From Flavobacteriaceae bacterium PS02334 (GTDB taxonomy: Bacteria; Bacteroidota; Bacteroidia; Flavobacteriales; Flavobacteriaceae), in the NCBI GenBank assembly GCA_029959295.1, contig JASCOH010000005.1, positions 1 through 64,000 of the forward strand: a stretch of 64,000 nt of DNA, written 5' to 3'. This document shows positions 53,762 through 62,798 of the stretch, one piece after another. The number at the start of each line of letters is the position of its first letter. Within the stretch, counting starts at the first letter, position 1. A model generated the notes under the pieces. It saw nothing but the letters and a program-made list of their open reading frames with translations. It had not been told where the DNA came from and did not search any database. Made by a program: the position numbers and the translations under genes.

Positions 53762-54625
53762 TTATATTCGTTGACATATTATTGTTTCTCCGTCTTTGAT
53801 GTTATTCGTGTCAATCGCCAAATCGGGATCGATGTAATCTGAGGAACTGAACCATTTTGGCTTCGTATAAAAATACCATCCAAACGGCTGATTTTTATCG
53901 TCTAAATAGTGAACTTGACTGTTCGGATTCTTCTCGTTGTAATCATTTATGAAATAATAAAACAGTTTTCCAAAGTCAAATGCACGAGGCGCTTTTACCT
54001 TAAAATTAATTATTGTCGCATCATTTGCCTTTTTGGTAAATACTAAATTTACGATAATTATATTTCTCATTTCAGAGATTTGCGGTGTCGGATATTTTGA
54101 ATTTACCGGATAAAACCATCTTTTGTGAAGTTTTGCAGGAATGGAAATCGCGGTTTGGAAAAGCGTAAAGCAAAATGTCGGAATCAGGAAAAACAGAACG
54201 GTTCCGATAAAATAAAGCATGTAATTCAGCTCGCGAAAATGACCTAAAATCATGATTAAAAAGGCAGTAAGGAAAACTCCCGAAACGATGGCAATAAATA
54301 TTTCTTTATAGATTTCATTGGCTTCAAATTTTTTGAAATACAGATGAAAAAACGTCAGATGAACCGATCCTGCAAGCAACATATAGACTTGAATAGAAAT
54401 AAATCTGGTGTTTAGGCTGGTGTCTTTCAAATTATATAAAATGGCGCCGAAAATCAGCAAAACCAATCCCTGACAAAGAATATAAATAAAAAACCTTTTT
54501 TTATCTTGTCTGAATTTCGGAATTTTCATGCCAATAAACATGCTGATGATCATTGCAATCGCAATGGCTAAAAAAATGTAGATTAAGGTTTCACCCCCGC
54601 CAATTTGGTTTAAATATTTTCTCAT
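53762..54625 (-). CDS. tssN: T6SSiii membrane protein TssN
   Basis: A 287-residue protein with about five predicted membrane helices in the first 175 residues (about 14-33, 45-64, 75-95, 105-127, 133-158) and a soluble C-terminal domain ending in DGETIICQRI. Its topology and position between tssG and tssK fit TssN of subtype iii. Its start overlaps tssG by 4 bp. Confidence 0.8.
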   Translation of the reverse strand: MRKYLNQIGGGETLIYIFLAIAIAMIISMFIGMKIPKFRQDKKRFFIYILCQGLVLLIFGAILYNLKDTSLNTRFISIQVYMLLAGSVHLTFFHLYFKKFEANEIYKEIFIAIVSGVFLTAFLIMILGHFRELNYMLYFIGTVLFFLIPTFCFTLFQTAISIPAKLHKRWFYPVNSKYPTPQISEMRNIIIVNLVFTKKANDATIINFKVKAPRAFDFGKLFYYFINDYNEKNPNSQVHYLDDKNQPFGWYFYTKPKWFSSSDYIDPDLAIDTNNIKDGETIICQRI

Positions 54626-55548
54626 ATTACTGTTGATATTCCTAGTCTTGATTTGTAAATTGTTTCATCCATTGCAAAAAGTTCATCTTCCGGGTTTAAG
54701 TGGATTTCAAAAGAAAACTGCACCTGAAAAGGAAGAAAAAGATTGAAGAACGTGTTCAAAAAGTTCTCTAAAATATGCTCGTTGAAATAATCAGGAAGAT
54801 TGTCCGGATTTTTCAGCGGGCCGATATTAAAATTATATTTTTTAAGGAAAATTTCCTCATTGCTTTCCAGCGTTGTGGTAATTCCCATTATCATTTCGCC
54901 AGAATTTTCTACTACGTCGTGCCCGTGTTCCAATTGAATATTTCTGGAAGTAAAAGACACTTTTTCGCCTAATATTTTTTCAAGAATGATAGCAATATCA
55001 GCAATATTCTGACCTGCATTTCCTTTTTGTTTCATCAAGGCATAGAACATTTTTACGGTCAGAACATCTGGAATATTATTTTCAACGCCCAGAATCATTC
55101 TGATGATATCGGCAATTCCGTTTGTGCTCAGCTTTGAAAAAAAATCCGACTCATACTTCTCAATCTGGTGGCGAAAACGAAACATCTCATTCTCCAATGG
55201 ATTGTAAAAGTGGCGCGCTTCTTTTTCTTCTTTTTTTCTGATTTTAAACTCTTGCGAAGCATCATTTCTTTGATCCCGATTTCTATAATTGTGCGTAATG
55301 CTTTCTGGCAGAATATCATAAAATCCATCACGGCTGATGTCGATATTCAAGATGTCAGAATCGTTGGCATCAGTAGAAATGTTCATCGTGTCTTTGCTGA
55401 ATTTTCTATAGAAAACACCATTTGGCTTAAAAAGAATGTCTAAATCGTCAATTTTATTTTTTAAAAGCGCCTCAAATAAAAGCTCTGCCCTTAAGTCAAA
55501 AGGGGTAAGATTTCTATAATTTTCCGCAAAAAAACGAGTGCTTGCCAT
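54622..55548 (-). CDS. tssG: T6SS baseplate subunit TssG
   Basis: A 308-residue baseplate protein that forms the TssF2-TssG wedge. Overall size and the C-terminal FLPFQVQFSFEIHL and LGISTVI segments fit the family. It has overlap of 4 bp with tssN and a 5-bp gap after the NlpC/P60 gene. Confidence 0.82.
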   Translation of the reverse strand: MASTRFFAENYRNLTPFDLRAELLFEALLKNKIDDLDILFKPNGVFYRKFSKDTMNISTDANDSDILNIDISRDGFYDILPESITHNYRNRDQRNDASQEFKIRKKEEKEARHFYNPLENEMFRFRHQIEKYESDFFSKLSTNGIADIIRMILGVENNIPDVLTVKMFYALMKQKGNAGQNIADIAIILEKILGEKVSFTSRNIQLEHGHDVVENSGEMIMGITTTLESNEEIFLKKYNFNIGPLKNPDNLPDYFNEHILENFLNTFFNLFLPFQVQFSFEIHLNPEDELFAMDETIYKSRLGISTVI

Positions 55549-55553
55549 ATATT

Positions 55554-56144
55554 TTATTGTTTAAATCTTCCAGCGGCCATGAAATTTTTTTTCCAGTATC
55601 CTTTTTTCAAGCTTACGATTTCTACGCCTCCATATTGGTTTGCGGCGAAAAACTTGTTGTTTTTTAAGTAAATGCCGACATGTGAAATAATCTTTTCTTC
55701 AGTAATTCTAAAAAAAACCAAGTCGCCTTCGCGCAGTTTACCGTGTGGCTTGAATAATTCTATTCGGCTGTCAAGGCTCATTTCTACTGCCGTTCTTGGC
55801 AATTCTTTGTCATAGACATAGCTATAAAGATATTGCATAAGTGCAGAACAGTCGATTCCGCTTCGCGTTTCGCCACCATAAACATATTTTGTCCCTTCCC
55901 AACTTTTAATAAAGTTATAAAGTTTTTCATTAAGAATTTCGTCTTGACTGACATCAAGTTTCTTAGCGAAGTATTTTTTGTCCTCTTCGCTCAAAACGGT
56001 ATCGTAAGTGTATGTCTTACCAATATTTTTTCTTTTTGTAATTTTTGATTCCACAAATTCATTCGTGATCATGAAATCTTTTTGGGGCACACAAGAAGCA
56101 AAACACGATGGCAAAAGACATAAAAAAAGTATCTTTTTAAACAT
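55554..56144 (-). CDS. NlpC/P60 family lipoprotein peptidase in the T6SS operon
   Basis: A 196-residue exported protein with a lipobox ending at Cys18 (FASC) and a C-terminal NlpC/P60 domain. Catalytic Cys99 (GIDCSALM) and His155 (SHVGIYL) are present; the third polar residue would be Asn169 or Gln170 (AANQ) instead of the usual His. It is the first gene of the minus-strand T6SS operon. As a lipoprotein it more likely opens local peptidoglycan for assembly than serves as an injected effector (inference). Confidence 0.85.
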   Translation of the reverse strand: MFKKILFLCLLPSCFASCVPQKDFMITNEFVESKITKRKNIGKTYTYDTVLSEEDKKYFAKKLDVSQDEILNEKLYNFIKSWEGTKYVYGGETRSGIDCSALMQYLYSYVYDKELPRTAVEMSLDSRIELFKPHGKLREGDLVFFRITEEKIISHVGIYLKNNKFFAANQYGGVEIVSLKKGYWKKNFMAAGRFKQ

Positions 56145-56207
56145 ATTGTATGGTGGTTTAGTTCGGAAATTCCTACTAATTCAAACTAATCTGTTTTAGC
56201 TTTTGAA

Positions 56208-56212
56208 GGGGG
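56208..56212 (-). promoter_or_regulatory. C5-tract leader motif, minus-strand T6SS operon
   Basis: The minus strand reads TTTCCCCCTTC 64 bp before the NlpC/P60 start. One of four such tracts, one per T6SS transcription unit in the window. Confidence 0.4.
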
Positions 56213-56455
56213 AAAGCTATTATTTAAATCTAAAAATATTGGGAACTAAATTATGCAATTACGATTTAATATCCGTTTTCATGATGTTAAATTAATACTT
56301 TTACTTTATAAAAAACATTATTAACATTCGCATAAAGTGAATTTAACAAAAAATTATCATTAAGGAGGATGGCAGGAAAATCAAGGTTTGACACATTAAT
56401 TATATGTTAAATAATTGGTCTATTAGCAATAAATTTGACTACTACTGGAATTAAA

Positions 56456-56487
56456 TTGAAAAAGCAAAGGAAATTTTTATAAATTTG
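56456..56487 (+). promoter_or_regulatory. Promoter of the plus-strand T6SS operon
   Basis: TTG (56456-56458), 21-bp spacer, TAAATTTG (56480-56487), both exact for the Bacteroidota consensus, 63 bp before the PKD protein start. Confidence 0.7.
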
Positions 56488-56515
56488 GAATAAGACAAAT
56501 TTCGCTTATTTATCG

Positions 56516-56520
56516 CCCCC
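56516..56520 (+). promoter_or_regulatory. C5-tract leader motif, plus-strand T6SS operon
   Basis: CGCCCCCAGCAATTTATAAT in the leader, 31 bp before the start codon, followed by AATTAA as in the other copies. Confidence 0.45.
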
Positions 56521-56550
56521 AGCAATTTATAATTAACCACCATTATAAAA

Positions 56551-57543
56551 ATGAATAAGAGTAATCAAATAAAGACCCACTTTGATGGAAAAGTTATATT
56601 GTTATTCACTATAGTTTTCATCGTCTCATGCGGGTTGCTGGCCTTTAAGGTCAATGCAAAAAAAGCGTGCAATATTAAAGAATTTAAAATTGACGCGCCT
56701 TCTTACAAAGCTGGGGAATTAATTACATTTTCAGACAACACTCCAAATTCGTATGAATGGCGTTGGTATTTTGGCGACGGAACAAATATTTCCTATCGTT
56801 CAAAAGTGGTGCATTCTTTCGCAAAACCAGGAAAATATACTATAAAACTCAGAGTTGACAATAATTGCACGATTGAAAAAACAATAACCATTGTTCCGAA
56901 AAAGGATGTGATCAACGAAGCATTGCTGCCAAAAATTTCTGGTCCGAAAGTGGTTTACCAAGGCGATCCTGTTCAATTCAAAGATTCTACGGCACATGCA
57001 AAATCTTGGGAATGGCGTTTCGGCGACGGAATGAAAGTAGATGCAATTGATCAAAATCCTACGCATGTTTATAGAATTCCGGGTAAAAAATTGGTTTCTC
57101 TGGTTGTCAATGGAGATATAAAATATGTACAAAATTTAGAAGTGATGGTTTTGCCAGCTAAAAAAGAAGAGCGTGATATCGTTTCAGAAAGATTGGCAAG
57201 AAGAACCAGTGCAAGGGGCGATGCCGTTCAGGATTTCTTTAACCAATTGCCTGAAAGTCCAAAAAGAAGCGCTGAACTTGGAAACTTAAATGAAGAAACT
57301 TTCAAAGGAGTTCTTTTAGGAATCTGCAGCGACAAGCTTTCTTTTGAACATGTAAAGAGATATTTCTGTGAAGACGATCTGCCTTTGGTAAAACTAAGAA
57401 CCGGAAAAACCATCTCGCTGAAACAGCTGGATGACGAAATCAGAAACCGAAATATAAATGTCAAAAAGATTGAATTGCAACGCGATCAAGACGGTTGCAT
57501 CACTTTAATCAACTTAAATTACCGATATAAATCAATTTTTTAA
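56551..57543 (+). CDS. PKD-domain membrane-anchored T6SSiii protein
   Basis: A 330-residue protein with one N-terminal membrane helix (about 14-34), two PKD-type beta-sandwich domains (about 40-115 and 125-200, each with WRWYFGDG or WEWRFGDG), and a C-terminal mixed domain. It should project into the periplasm. It is the first gene of the plus-strand T6SS arm. It may be TssP or an equivalent subtype iii membrane component; the name is not certain. Confidence 0.78.
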   Translation: MNKSNQIKTHFDGKVILLFTIVFIVSCGLLAFKVNAKKACNIKEFKIDAPSYKAGELITFSDNTPNSYEWRWYFGDGTNISYRSKVVHSFAKPGKYTIKLRVDNNCTIEKTITIVPKKDVINEALLPKISGPKVVYQGDPVQFKDSTAHAKSWEWRFGDGMKVDAIDQNPTHVYRIPGKKLVSLVVNGDIKYVQNLEVMVLPAKKEERDIVSERLARRTSARGDAVQDFFNQLPESPKRSAELGNLNEETFKGVLLGICSDKLSFEHVKRYFCEDDLPLVKLRTGKTISLKQLDDEIRNRNINVKKIELQRDQDGCITLINLNYRYKSIF

Positions 57544-57584
57544 AGCTCTATCTCTATAATAATATTAATCTAACACAAAACAGC

Positions 57585-58049
57585 ATGGCAAATAATTTTT
57601 CAAACAGTTATGGAATTGGGGGAAACGAAGTGAGACAGGAAGGGCAGGAAGCTATTTTAGAAATCCCTCAAAATAAAACTTTAATCGCTCAAAAATTAAC
57701 TCCAAATACGCCGGTTCGACCAGAAATTGTAACCGGACTAAAAAATATGGATGAAGTTTTCGAACATTTTGATCCAAAAATCAATGTGGCTTTTGAAGAT
57801 GATGAAGGCAAGATTACAAGAGAAGAACTTGGTTTCAAAAATGTTGGCGATTTTTCAATCAACGGATTAATTGCGCAGAGTCCGTTTTTAGCAGACTTGA
57901 AGACTAAAAATGAACAATACCAAAAAATGATCAAGCAGTTAAAAACCAATAAAGTTTTGAAACTGGCGCTTCAAGATCCAGAAGCTAGAAAATCAATCAT
58001 TGAAACCATCGAAACATTAATCCAAGAAATCGAAAAAACAGAAAAATAA
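57585..58049 (+). CDS. tssB: T6SS contractile sheath small subunit TssB
   Basis: A 154-residue protein. The order of N-terminal strand (GNEVRQEGQEAILEIPQN), an acidic helix region, and a C-terminal helix (LKTKNEQYQKMIKQLKTNK) fits the Bacteroidota TssB/VipA form. It builds the contractile sheath with TssC, encoded 7 bp downstream. Confidence 0.9.
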   Translation: MANNFSNSYGIGGNEVRQEGQEAILEIPQNKTLIAQKLTPNTPVRPEIVTGLKNMDEVFEHFDPKINVAFEDDEGKITREELGFKNVGDFSINGLIAQSPFLADLKTKNEQYQKMIKQLKTNKVLKLALQDPEARKSIIETIETLIQEIEKTEK

Positions 58050-58056
58050 TCGAGCC

Positions 58057-59424
58057 ATGGCAAATCAAGAAAACACTAAAGCAACAAACAGCACTTTTGC
58101 AGCCAAGGAATCTTCTGGAAGATCATTGGAGCAAAACGTAGAATCATTCATACAATATGGAGGTTTTGATCTTTTGGAAGGCGCAATTGAAGGCGTTCAG
58201 AATTTAAATCCGGAGAGAAAAGCGCGTAAAAATATATTTTTGAGCGAAAGCAGTAAAAAAGCAGAAAGACAAGCTTTGAAAACCGTTTTAAAACTTTGGG
58301 CTGAATCTTTAAAAACTACTGATGACCTTTTAGAATTGGTAAATGAAAGTTCGAAAAAATCAGAAGAAGCCGCAAAAGCTTTGAAGAAAAATCTAGCGAC
58401 TGCTGTTGAAGAATCTAAAGAATTAGAAGAAAATTATAGAACGCTTGCACTTTTCTACAAAAATACTGAAGAAAGCAAAGTCAAAAATATTTCTATCATG
58501 AATGCAGAATTAGATCAGTTGAAAGATCTTGACAATTCTCGTTTCATTGATAATATTGAGGAAGAATTAGTAAATGGTTTTGACCGTTTAGACTTGCGTC
58601 AAAATTACTCGCTTTTGGTAATTCCAGGTTATTTGGGCTCTAACAAAGTAATAGAGAAATGGGCAAAAATCGCTTATGAAAATAAAGTGATGCTGATTAC
58701 CGATTTCCAACATTTAGATGAACCAGATGATGTGATGGAAATGTTCGAATCTGCGAATTTGACAGGCGGAGATACTTATCGTTCAAATGTAATGATGGCG
58801 TGCAACTGGCTTGTAGGTCGTGGAAAGCATGATGAAATCGATGAGTTAGATCACTTATATATTCCGCCATCGACGGCTTTGGCAGGAAAAGTTTACAATA
58901 CTTTAATGTCGCAAGTTACGGCTGGTAAGAAATATGGAGGAATCAACGAAGTCGACGGAGTGAAATTTGACTTAAAGAAAAGTGAGATTGCAAATTTGGA
59001 GAATTTAGGATTGATTCCGATGGTAAATGAATATGGGAAAGTAATGGCTTTTTCAGGAAAAACACTTTTTAACGGAGACAATCTCGGACTTCAAACCTAC
59101 TCTGTAGTTCGTGTTTTTGACTACGTGACCAAAGTTTTGATGGATTTCTTGAACAGAAGAGCCTTTGAAAATTTCAATGCAAAAACCAGAAAAGAAATCT
59201 TGAACCAAATCGTGAAATTCTTGGACAACGTTGCCGGACCAGATAAACTGATTGAAGATTTTGAGATCAAAAGATTTGAGCAAGATCCGAATCAGAAAGA
59301 CAGAATATTTTTGGATATTCGATTGAAACCCTATTTCCCAGCTAAAAATTTCCTTATTAAAATGGATGGCCAAAAAGGCGATGACGGAAATGATTGGGAC
59401 ACTGAATATGCAGAGTCAAAATAA
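58057..59424 (+). CDS. tssC: T6SS contractile sheath large subunit TssC
   Basis: A 455-residue sheath protein (DUF5458/EvpB-like). GGDTYRSNVMMACNWLVGRG and the C-terminal handshake region with FLDIRLKPYFPAKNFLIKM match the family. It forms the sheath with TssB. It is the last gene before the hcp leader. Confidence 0.93.
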   Translation: MANQENTKATNSTFAAKESSGRSLEQNVESFIQYGGFDLLEGAIEGVQNLNPERKARKNIFLSESSKKAERQALKTVLKLWAESLKTTDDLLELVNESSKKSEEAAKALKKNLATAVEESKELEENYRTLALFYKNTEESKVKNISIMNAELDQLKDLDNSRFIDNIEEELVNGFDRLDLRQNYSLLVIPGYLGSNKVIEKWAKIAYENKVMLITDFQHLDEPDDVMEMFESANLTGGDTYRSNVMMACNWLVGRGKHDEIDELDHLYIPPSTALAGKVYNTLMSQVTAGKKYGGINEVDGVKFDLKKSEIANLENLGLIPMVNEYGKVMAFSGKTLFNGDNLGLQTYSVVRVFDYVTKVLMDFLNRRAFENFNAKTRKEILNQIVKFLDNVAGPDKLIEDFEIKRFEQDPNQKDRIFLDIRLKPYFPAKNFLIKMDGQKGDDGNDWDTEYAESK

Positions 59425-59509
59425 TCTGATAAATTAATAATTTTATTCGTAATTATCTTATAGTTAATTAATTAAATGAAATTTTTGCATTAATTTAATA
59501 TAAAGACTA

Positions 59510-59540
59510 TTGCAAATTTGATAAATTTTTAATAATTTAG
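59510..59540 (+). promoter_or_regulatory. Candidate hcp1 promoter
   Basis: TTG (59510-59512), 20-bp spacer and TAATTTAG (59533-59540), one mismatch to TAnnTTTG, 88 bp before the start codon. A separate promoter is expected because tube protein is needed in large amounts. Confidence 0.45.
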
Positions 59541-59576
59541 AATATCAAAATACTAGAAAACAGAAAATAGAATTTT

Positions 59577-59581
59577 CCCCC
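59577..59581 (+). promoter_or_regulatory. C5-tract leader motif, hcp1
   Basis: TTTTCCCCCAACTTCTATCA then AATTAATAAAT, 47 bp before the hcp1 start. Like the copy before vgrG (TTCCCCCAAGATCTATTATT). Confidence 0.5.
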
Positions 59582-59627
59582 AACTTCTATCACAATTAAT
59601 AAATTTTAACCTTTAAATTTTTTTATT

Positions 59628-60014
59628 ATGTCATTCAAATCTAAACTAAAAGTTGGCGGAAAAGAGTTGAATATCTTGAACGCTTCGTATGATTTGCATC
59701 AAGAAGTAGATGCTAGTGGTCGCCCATCATCTGTCACTCGTGGGGGAACAATCAATTTAACTGTGGAATCAACTGGAGATTCATTCTTTTTTGAATGGAT
59801 GACCAACAATTTCGAAAGAAAAGACGGATCAATCCAGTATGTGAAGCGTGATACTGACGCTAAACTAAAAGAAATGAACTTCAAAGAAGGATATCTTGTA
59901 AAATACAGAGAATCTTTCGACGCTTCTGATGGAAGCCCATTAACTGAAACCTTCACAATTTCTGCAAAAGAACTCTCAATGGGAGGTGGAGAGCACGTTA
60001 ACGAGTGGGTATAA
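59628..60014 (+). CDS. tssD: T6SS tube protein TssD/Hcp (copy 1)
   Basis: A 128-residue Hcp of the Bacteroidota type. Opening MSFKSKLKVGGKELNIL, a middle FFFEWMTNN and the C-terminal ISAKELSMG are typical. Forms the inner tube expelled by the sheath. It has its own leader with promoter and C5 tract; a hairpin follows between it and copy 2. It is probably the main structural tube subunit. Confidence 0.93.
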   Translation: MSFKSKLKVGGKELNILNASYDLHQEVDASGRPSSVTRGGTINLTVESTGDSFFFEWMTNNFERKDGSIQYVKRDTDAKLKEMNFKEGYLVKYRESFDASDGSPLTETFTISAKELSMGGGEHVNEWV

Positions 60015-60040
60015 TTCAATTAGAATTACTTTAAAGTCTT

Positions 60041-60078
60041 AATGATGAAGGGTTTGTGAATACATTCCCTTTGTCATT
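60041..60078. terminator. Hairpin between the two hcp genes
   Basis: AATGATGAAGGG (60041-60052) pairs with CCCTTTGTCATT (60067-60078), 10 of 12 positions, 14-nt loop. The T-run comes 16 nt later, so this is more likely a processing or attenuation element that lowers expression of the downstream genes than a full terminator. Confidence 0.5.
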
Positions 60079-60123
60079 ATATCTTATTATTTCAGTTTTT
60101 TTAATAATTAAATCCCATCAAAT

Positions 60124-60519
60124 ATGTCATTTTTAGCAAAGCTTGAAATTGACGGAGAGGTTTTGAATGTTTTAGAATTTCAGTGCACTCTTGGTCAAGA
60201 TACCGATAAAAGCGGAAAACCGTCAGCTGATCCGGCTGGAGGAAAAATCCGAATAGTTGTAGAATCTACAAAAAGCACCATGTTATTTGACTGGATGGTC
60301 AGCAATTCGCAAACAAAAAATGGAAAACTCACTTTTTATAGAAGAGATGCCATTTCAAAAATGCGCGAGCTCCAATTCAAAGAAGCATACTGCATCCGAT
60401 ATGATGAACTTTTCGTTGCATACAACACGATGTCTATGAAAATAGAAATCGTAGTTTCTGCCAAAGAAATAAACATGAATGGTTCACAATTTGCCAGAAA
60501 CTGGCCATTGAAATTTTAA
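60124..60519 (+). CDS. tssD: T6SS tube-like protein TssD/Hcp (copy 2)
   Basis: A 131-residue divergent Hcp (MSFLAKLEIDGEVLNVL; FDWMVSN; VSAKEINMNG). It is clearly related to copy 1 but changed over most of its length. It stands 11 bp before the putative toxin gene. In Bacteroidota such secondary Hcp genes often accompany cargo effectors, so it may carry the toxin in or on the tube (inference). Confidence 0.88.
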   Translation: MSFLAKLEIDGEVLNVLEFQCTLGQDTDKSGKPSADPAGGKIRIVVESTKSTMLFDWMVSNSQTKNGKLTFYRRDAISKMRELQFKEAYCIRYDELFVAYNTMSMKIEIVVSAKEINMNGSQFARNWPLKF

Positions 60520-60530
60520 TATAATTTTTT

Positions 60531-61469
60531 ATGGACGAACTTAATACTAAATTTTTTGTAGGGTTGAGTTGGCATTTTGGAGGCGGTCAAAAATCTTATT
60601 TCAGCGGTACGGCTGGTGTTGGCGTCAGCAAGCGTTTTGGCGCTGTCGATCCGGGCGTGAATCTTGCCCTAAATTTTTCCAATGGAGGAATTGGAGGCAG
60701 AACAAACAGCAGTGATTGGAATTTTGATACTGTCTTGACAGCAAAACTTACCGCAGGAACCGGTCAGTCAAATCCGATGTCAGTTTATCCGCTTCACATG
60801 GGTAGCGGAACTGGTTTGGAAGATACTTACACGCATTCTGCAACAATTGGAACCAGCATGATTTTGAACAATCACAATAGAAATCAGCAGGTTGGTTTTG
60901 TGCAATTGCGATCTAGTAATTTTGGTTTCCAGTTTTATAATGATTTTGGAGGCTTCAAAAAAATTGGAATTGCCGATGGACACGATCGCTGGTGGACTGG
61001 TGGCGGAAAAGTGATTTTGGGAAACAATCAAAGTGATTACCAGATGATTATTGGCAGTGATGTTTTTACGGCTGATACTGATTCTGAAAGTGTTACTGAT
61101 GAAGAAACAGCAAAAAGAAGTCTTGAGGAATTTAGCAAAACGAATACTGGAAACTGGTTTGAAAGAACAGCAAACAAAGCGTTTAATTATACTCCGGCAT
61201 TGGCTTCTGAAGTTGGTCCTGAATTTTTAAGTGCCAAAAGAGGCGGTGTTGAATGGAGCAAAGACATGCACTCTTTTGACTTGAATCAAGGCCAGACTTC
61301 TTTTCACATGAGAACCCCTCAGGGAAGTTTTGGAGTCAATGGAGTTGGCGCAGGACATATGTATACGCAAGATTTAATTCACCGCGGTATAAATTTTCAC
61401 CTGATTCCGTCGCAACGCCCAAATTATTGGGAAGTGCAGACAACGCCAAATATTAATTTCGGATTTTGA
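60531..61469 (+). CDS. Putative T6SS effector (polymorphic toxin type 23-like)
   Basis: A 312-residue protein without a signal peptide. The N-terminal part is Gly/Ser-rich beta-strand sequence; the middle FQFYNDFG ... DGHDRWWTGGG (about 134-159) resembles the core of polymorphic toxin type 23 domains as I recall it; not verified. Direct neighbours are hcp2 (11 bp upstream) and a lipoprotein gene that overlaps its stop by one base (TGATG), a standard effector-immunity arrangement. Biochemical activity is unknown. Confidence 0.6.
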   Translation: MDELNTKFFVGLSWHFGGGQKSYFSGTAGVGVSKRFGAVDPGVNLALNFSNGGIGGRTNSSDWNFDTVLTAKLTAGTGQSNPMSVYPLHMGSGTGLEDTYTHSATIGTSMILNNHNRNQQVGFVQLRSSNFGFQFYNDFGGFKKIGIADGHDRWWTGGGKVILGNNQSDYQMIIGSDVFTADTDSESVTDEETAKRSLEEFSKTNTGNWFERTANKAFNYTPALASEVGPEFLSAKRGGVEWSKDMHSFDLNQGQTSFHMRTPQGSFGVNGVGAGHMYTQDLIHRGINFHLIPSQRPNYWEVQTTPNINFGF

Positions 61470-62038
61470 TGAAAAATTTAGGGATGATTATGTTAGTATT
61501 TGCTCTTTTTTCCTGTTCTAAAAAAGTATATGTCAAAGACGATTATACTTTATATGACGAAAATTTCCAGCTTTCTAAATTTTCAAATCTTCGCACTGAC
61601 GGAGTGTATGTTTTAGAAAATATCTGGACAAAAGAATCGCAACGAAAGGCAACAGAACATCAATTCTATAAATTTTATAAAGGCGGACAAGTAAATCTTA
61701 CGGTTGATTTAGACCATGAAATAAAGTCGAATCAAGATTATATTGAAAGTATAAAAAACCATATTTCTAAAACCAATCAAGAAGATTTTAAGACGCATTT
61801 TGAAGGATATTACAAATTAGAAGGAAATAAAATTGTCATGCAGCGCGTGACGGTCCCTCGAAATCTTTTTACTTACAATTATGGCTATCTCGAAGACGAC
61901 AAGCTGATACTTGTAAAAGAAACAATCGACGGAAAAGGCAAGTTTGAGGACAAATATTTTACTGATTATTACAAAGCGACTTACAAATTTATTCCTTTGG
62001 ATAAATCACAATTGGAAAATTTAGTTCCTGGCTGGTAG
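61469..62038 (+). CDS. Lipoprotein, probable immunity partner of the toxin
   Basis: 189 residues from ATG 61469; a TTG one codon earlier is not needed. Lipobox ends at Cys16 (ALFSC). The mature part is a mixed alpha/beta domain with no recognised family. The start is fused to the stop of the toxin gene (TGATG). A periplasmic or outer-membrane lipoprotein immunity implies that the toxin acts in the periplasm or at the envelope (inference). Confidence 0.65.
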   Translation: MKNLGMIMLVFALFSCSKKVYVKDDYTLYDENFQLSKFSNLRTDGVYVLENIWTKESQRKATEHQFYKFYKGGQVNLTVDLDHEIKSNQDYIESIKNHISKTNQEDFKTHFEGYYKLEGNKIVMQRVTVPRNLFTYNYGYLEDDKLILVKETIDGKGKFEDKYFTDYYKATYKFIPLDKSQLENLVPGW

Positions 62039-62066
62039 TTTTTGTTGAAGAAAAATTTAAGCAGAT

Positions 62067-62798
62067 ATGATGATCAAAAAATTTTATATAGCTGTTTTTC
62101 TGCTCTTGACAATTCAAATGTTTTGCCAAGAAGAGAAATACGCAATTTCTGATTTTGACGGCGCTTACTTAAATGAGATGAAAATTGAAAACAGCGAATT
62201 GTCTTCCAGAATTAAAACTTTTCCTCAAAATATTCAAGATTTAAACAAACAAGTAAGTCAGGCAATTCGGGATAATGATGATTCGAAAGCATTGCAGATT
62301 GCCCATGAAATGGATAAATTATATCCAAACAATGCAGATATTAAAAATTTTATAGGCAAAAGGGCTGCAAAGGCTTTAGACTACAAAACAGCTTTAAAAT
62401 ATTTTGATGAAGCAATCAAAATCAATCCAAAAAATAAGTGGTTTTACATCAACAAAGCTTCGGTTCAAGGAGAAGAAAACCAACTTCAAGAAGCCTTAAA
62501 AACAATTGAAAAATTAAATAATTTATATCCAAATTGGAGCATTGGCCATAATTTTAAAGCCGGTTTGCTTCACAGTCTGAAAAAAGACGACCAAGCTTTA
62601 AAAGCTTATGACTTGGCTATAAATGCCACACCAAAAAGCGCACAGATTTTTACAAATAGAGCTGATTTGCTGCTCAAATTACACCTTGAATCTGACGCTA
62701 TTTCCGATTATAAAAAAGCATTGCAAATACAGCCTGATTATTCTCCAGCAAAAGAAAAATTAAATGCAGTTTCAAAAACAGTCGTTTCTGAAAATTAA
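62067..62798 (+). CDS. TPR repeat protein, exported
   Basis: A 243-residue protein with a signal peptide (about 1-20, ending FCQ) and four to five tetratricopeptide repeats (about 70-235; for example KTALKYFDEAIKINPKN and DQALKAYDLAINATPKS). It is 28 bp after the putative immunity gene and ends the hcp2 group. It could be a chaperone, a second immunity protein or an adaptor; there is no direct evidence for any of these. Confidence 0.75.
   Translation: MMIKKFYIAVFLLLTIQMFCQEEKYAISDFDGAYLNEMKIENSELSSRIKTFPQNIQDLNKQVSQAIRDNDDSKALQIAHEMDKLYPNNADIKNFIGKRAAKALDYKTALKYFDEAIKINPKNKWFYINKASVQGEENQLQEALKTIEKLNNLYPNWSIGHNFKAGLLHSLKKDDQALKAYDLAINATPKSAQIFTNRADLLLKLHLESDAISDYKKALQIQPDYSPAKEKLNAVSKTVVSEN

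Larger units (their letters stand above)
56145..56550. other. Divergent T6SS control region
   Basis: A 406-bp AT-rich gap between the two T6SS arms with no credible coding frame. It carries a plus-strand promoter (56456-56487) and one C5 tract in each leader (56208-56212 minus strand, 56516-56520 plus strand). No palindromic operator stands out. Confidence 0.55.
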
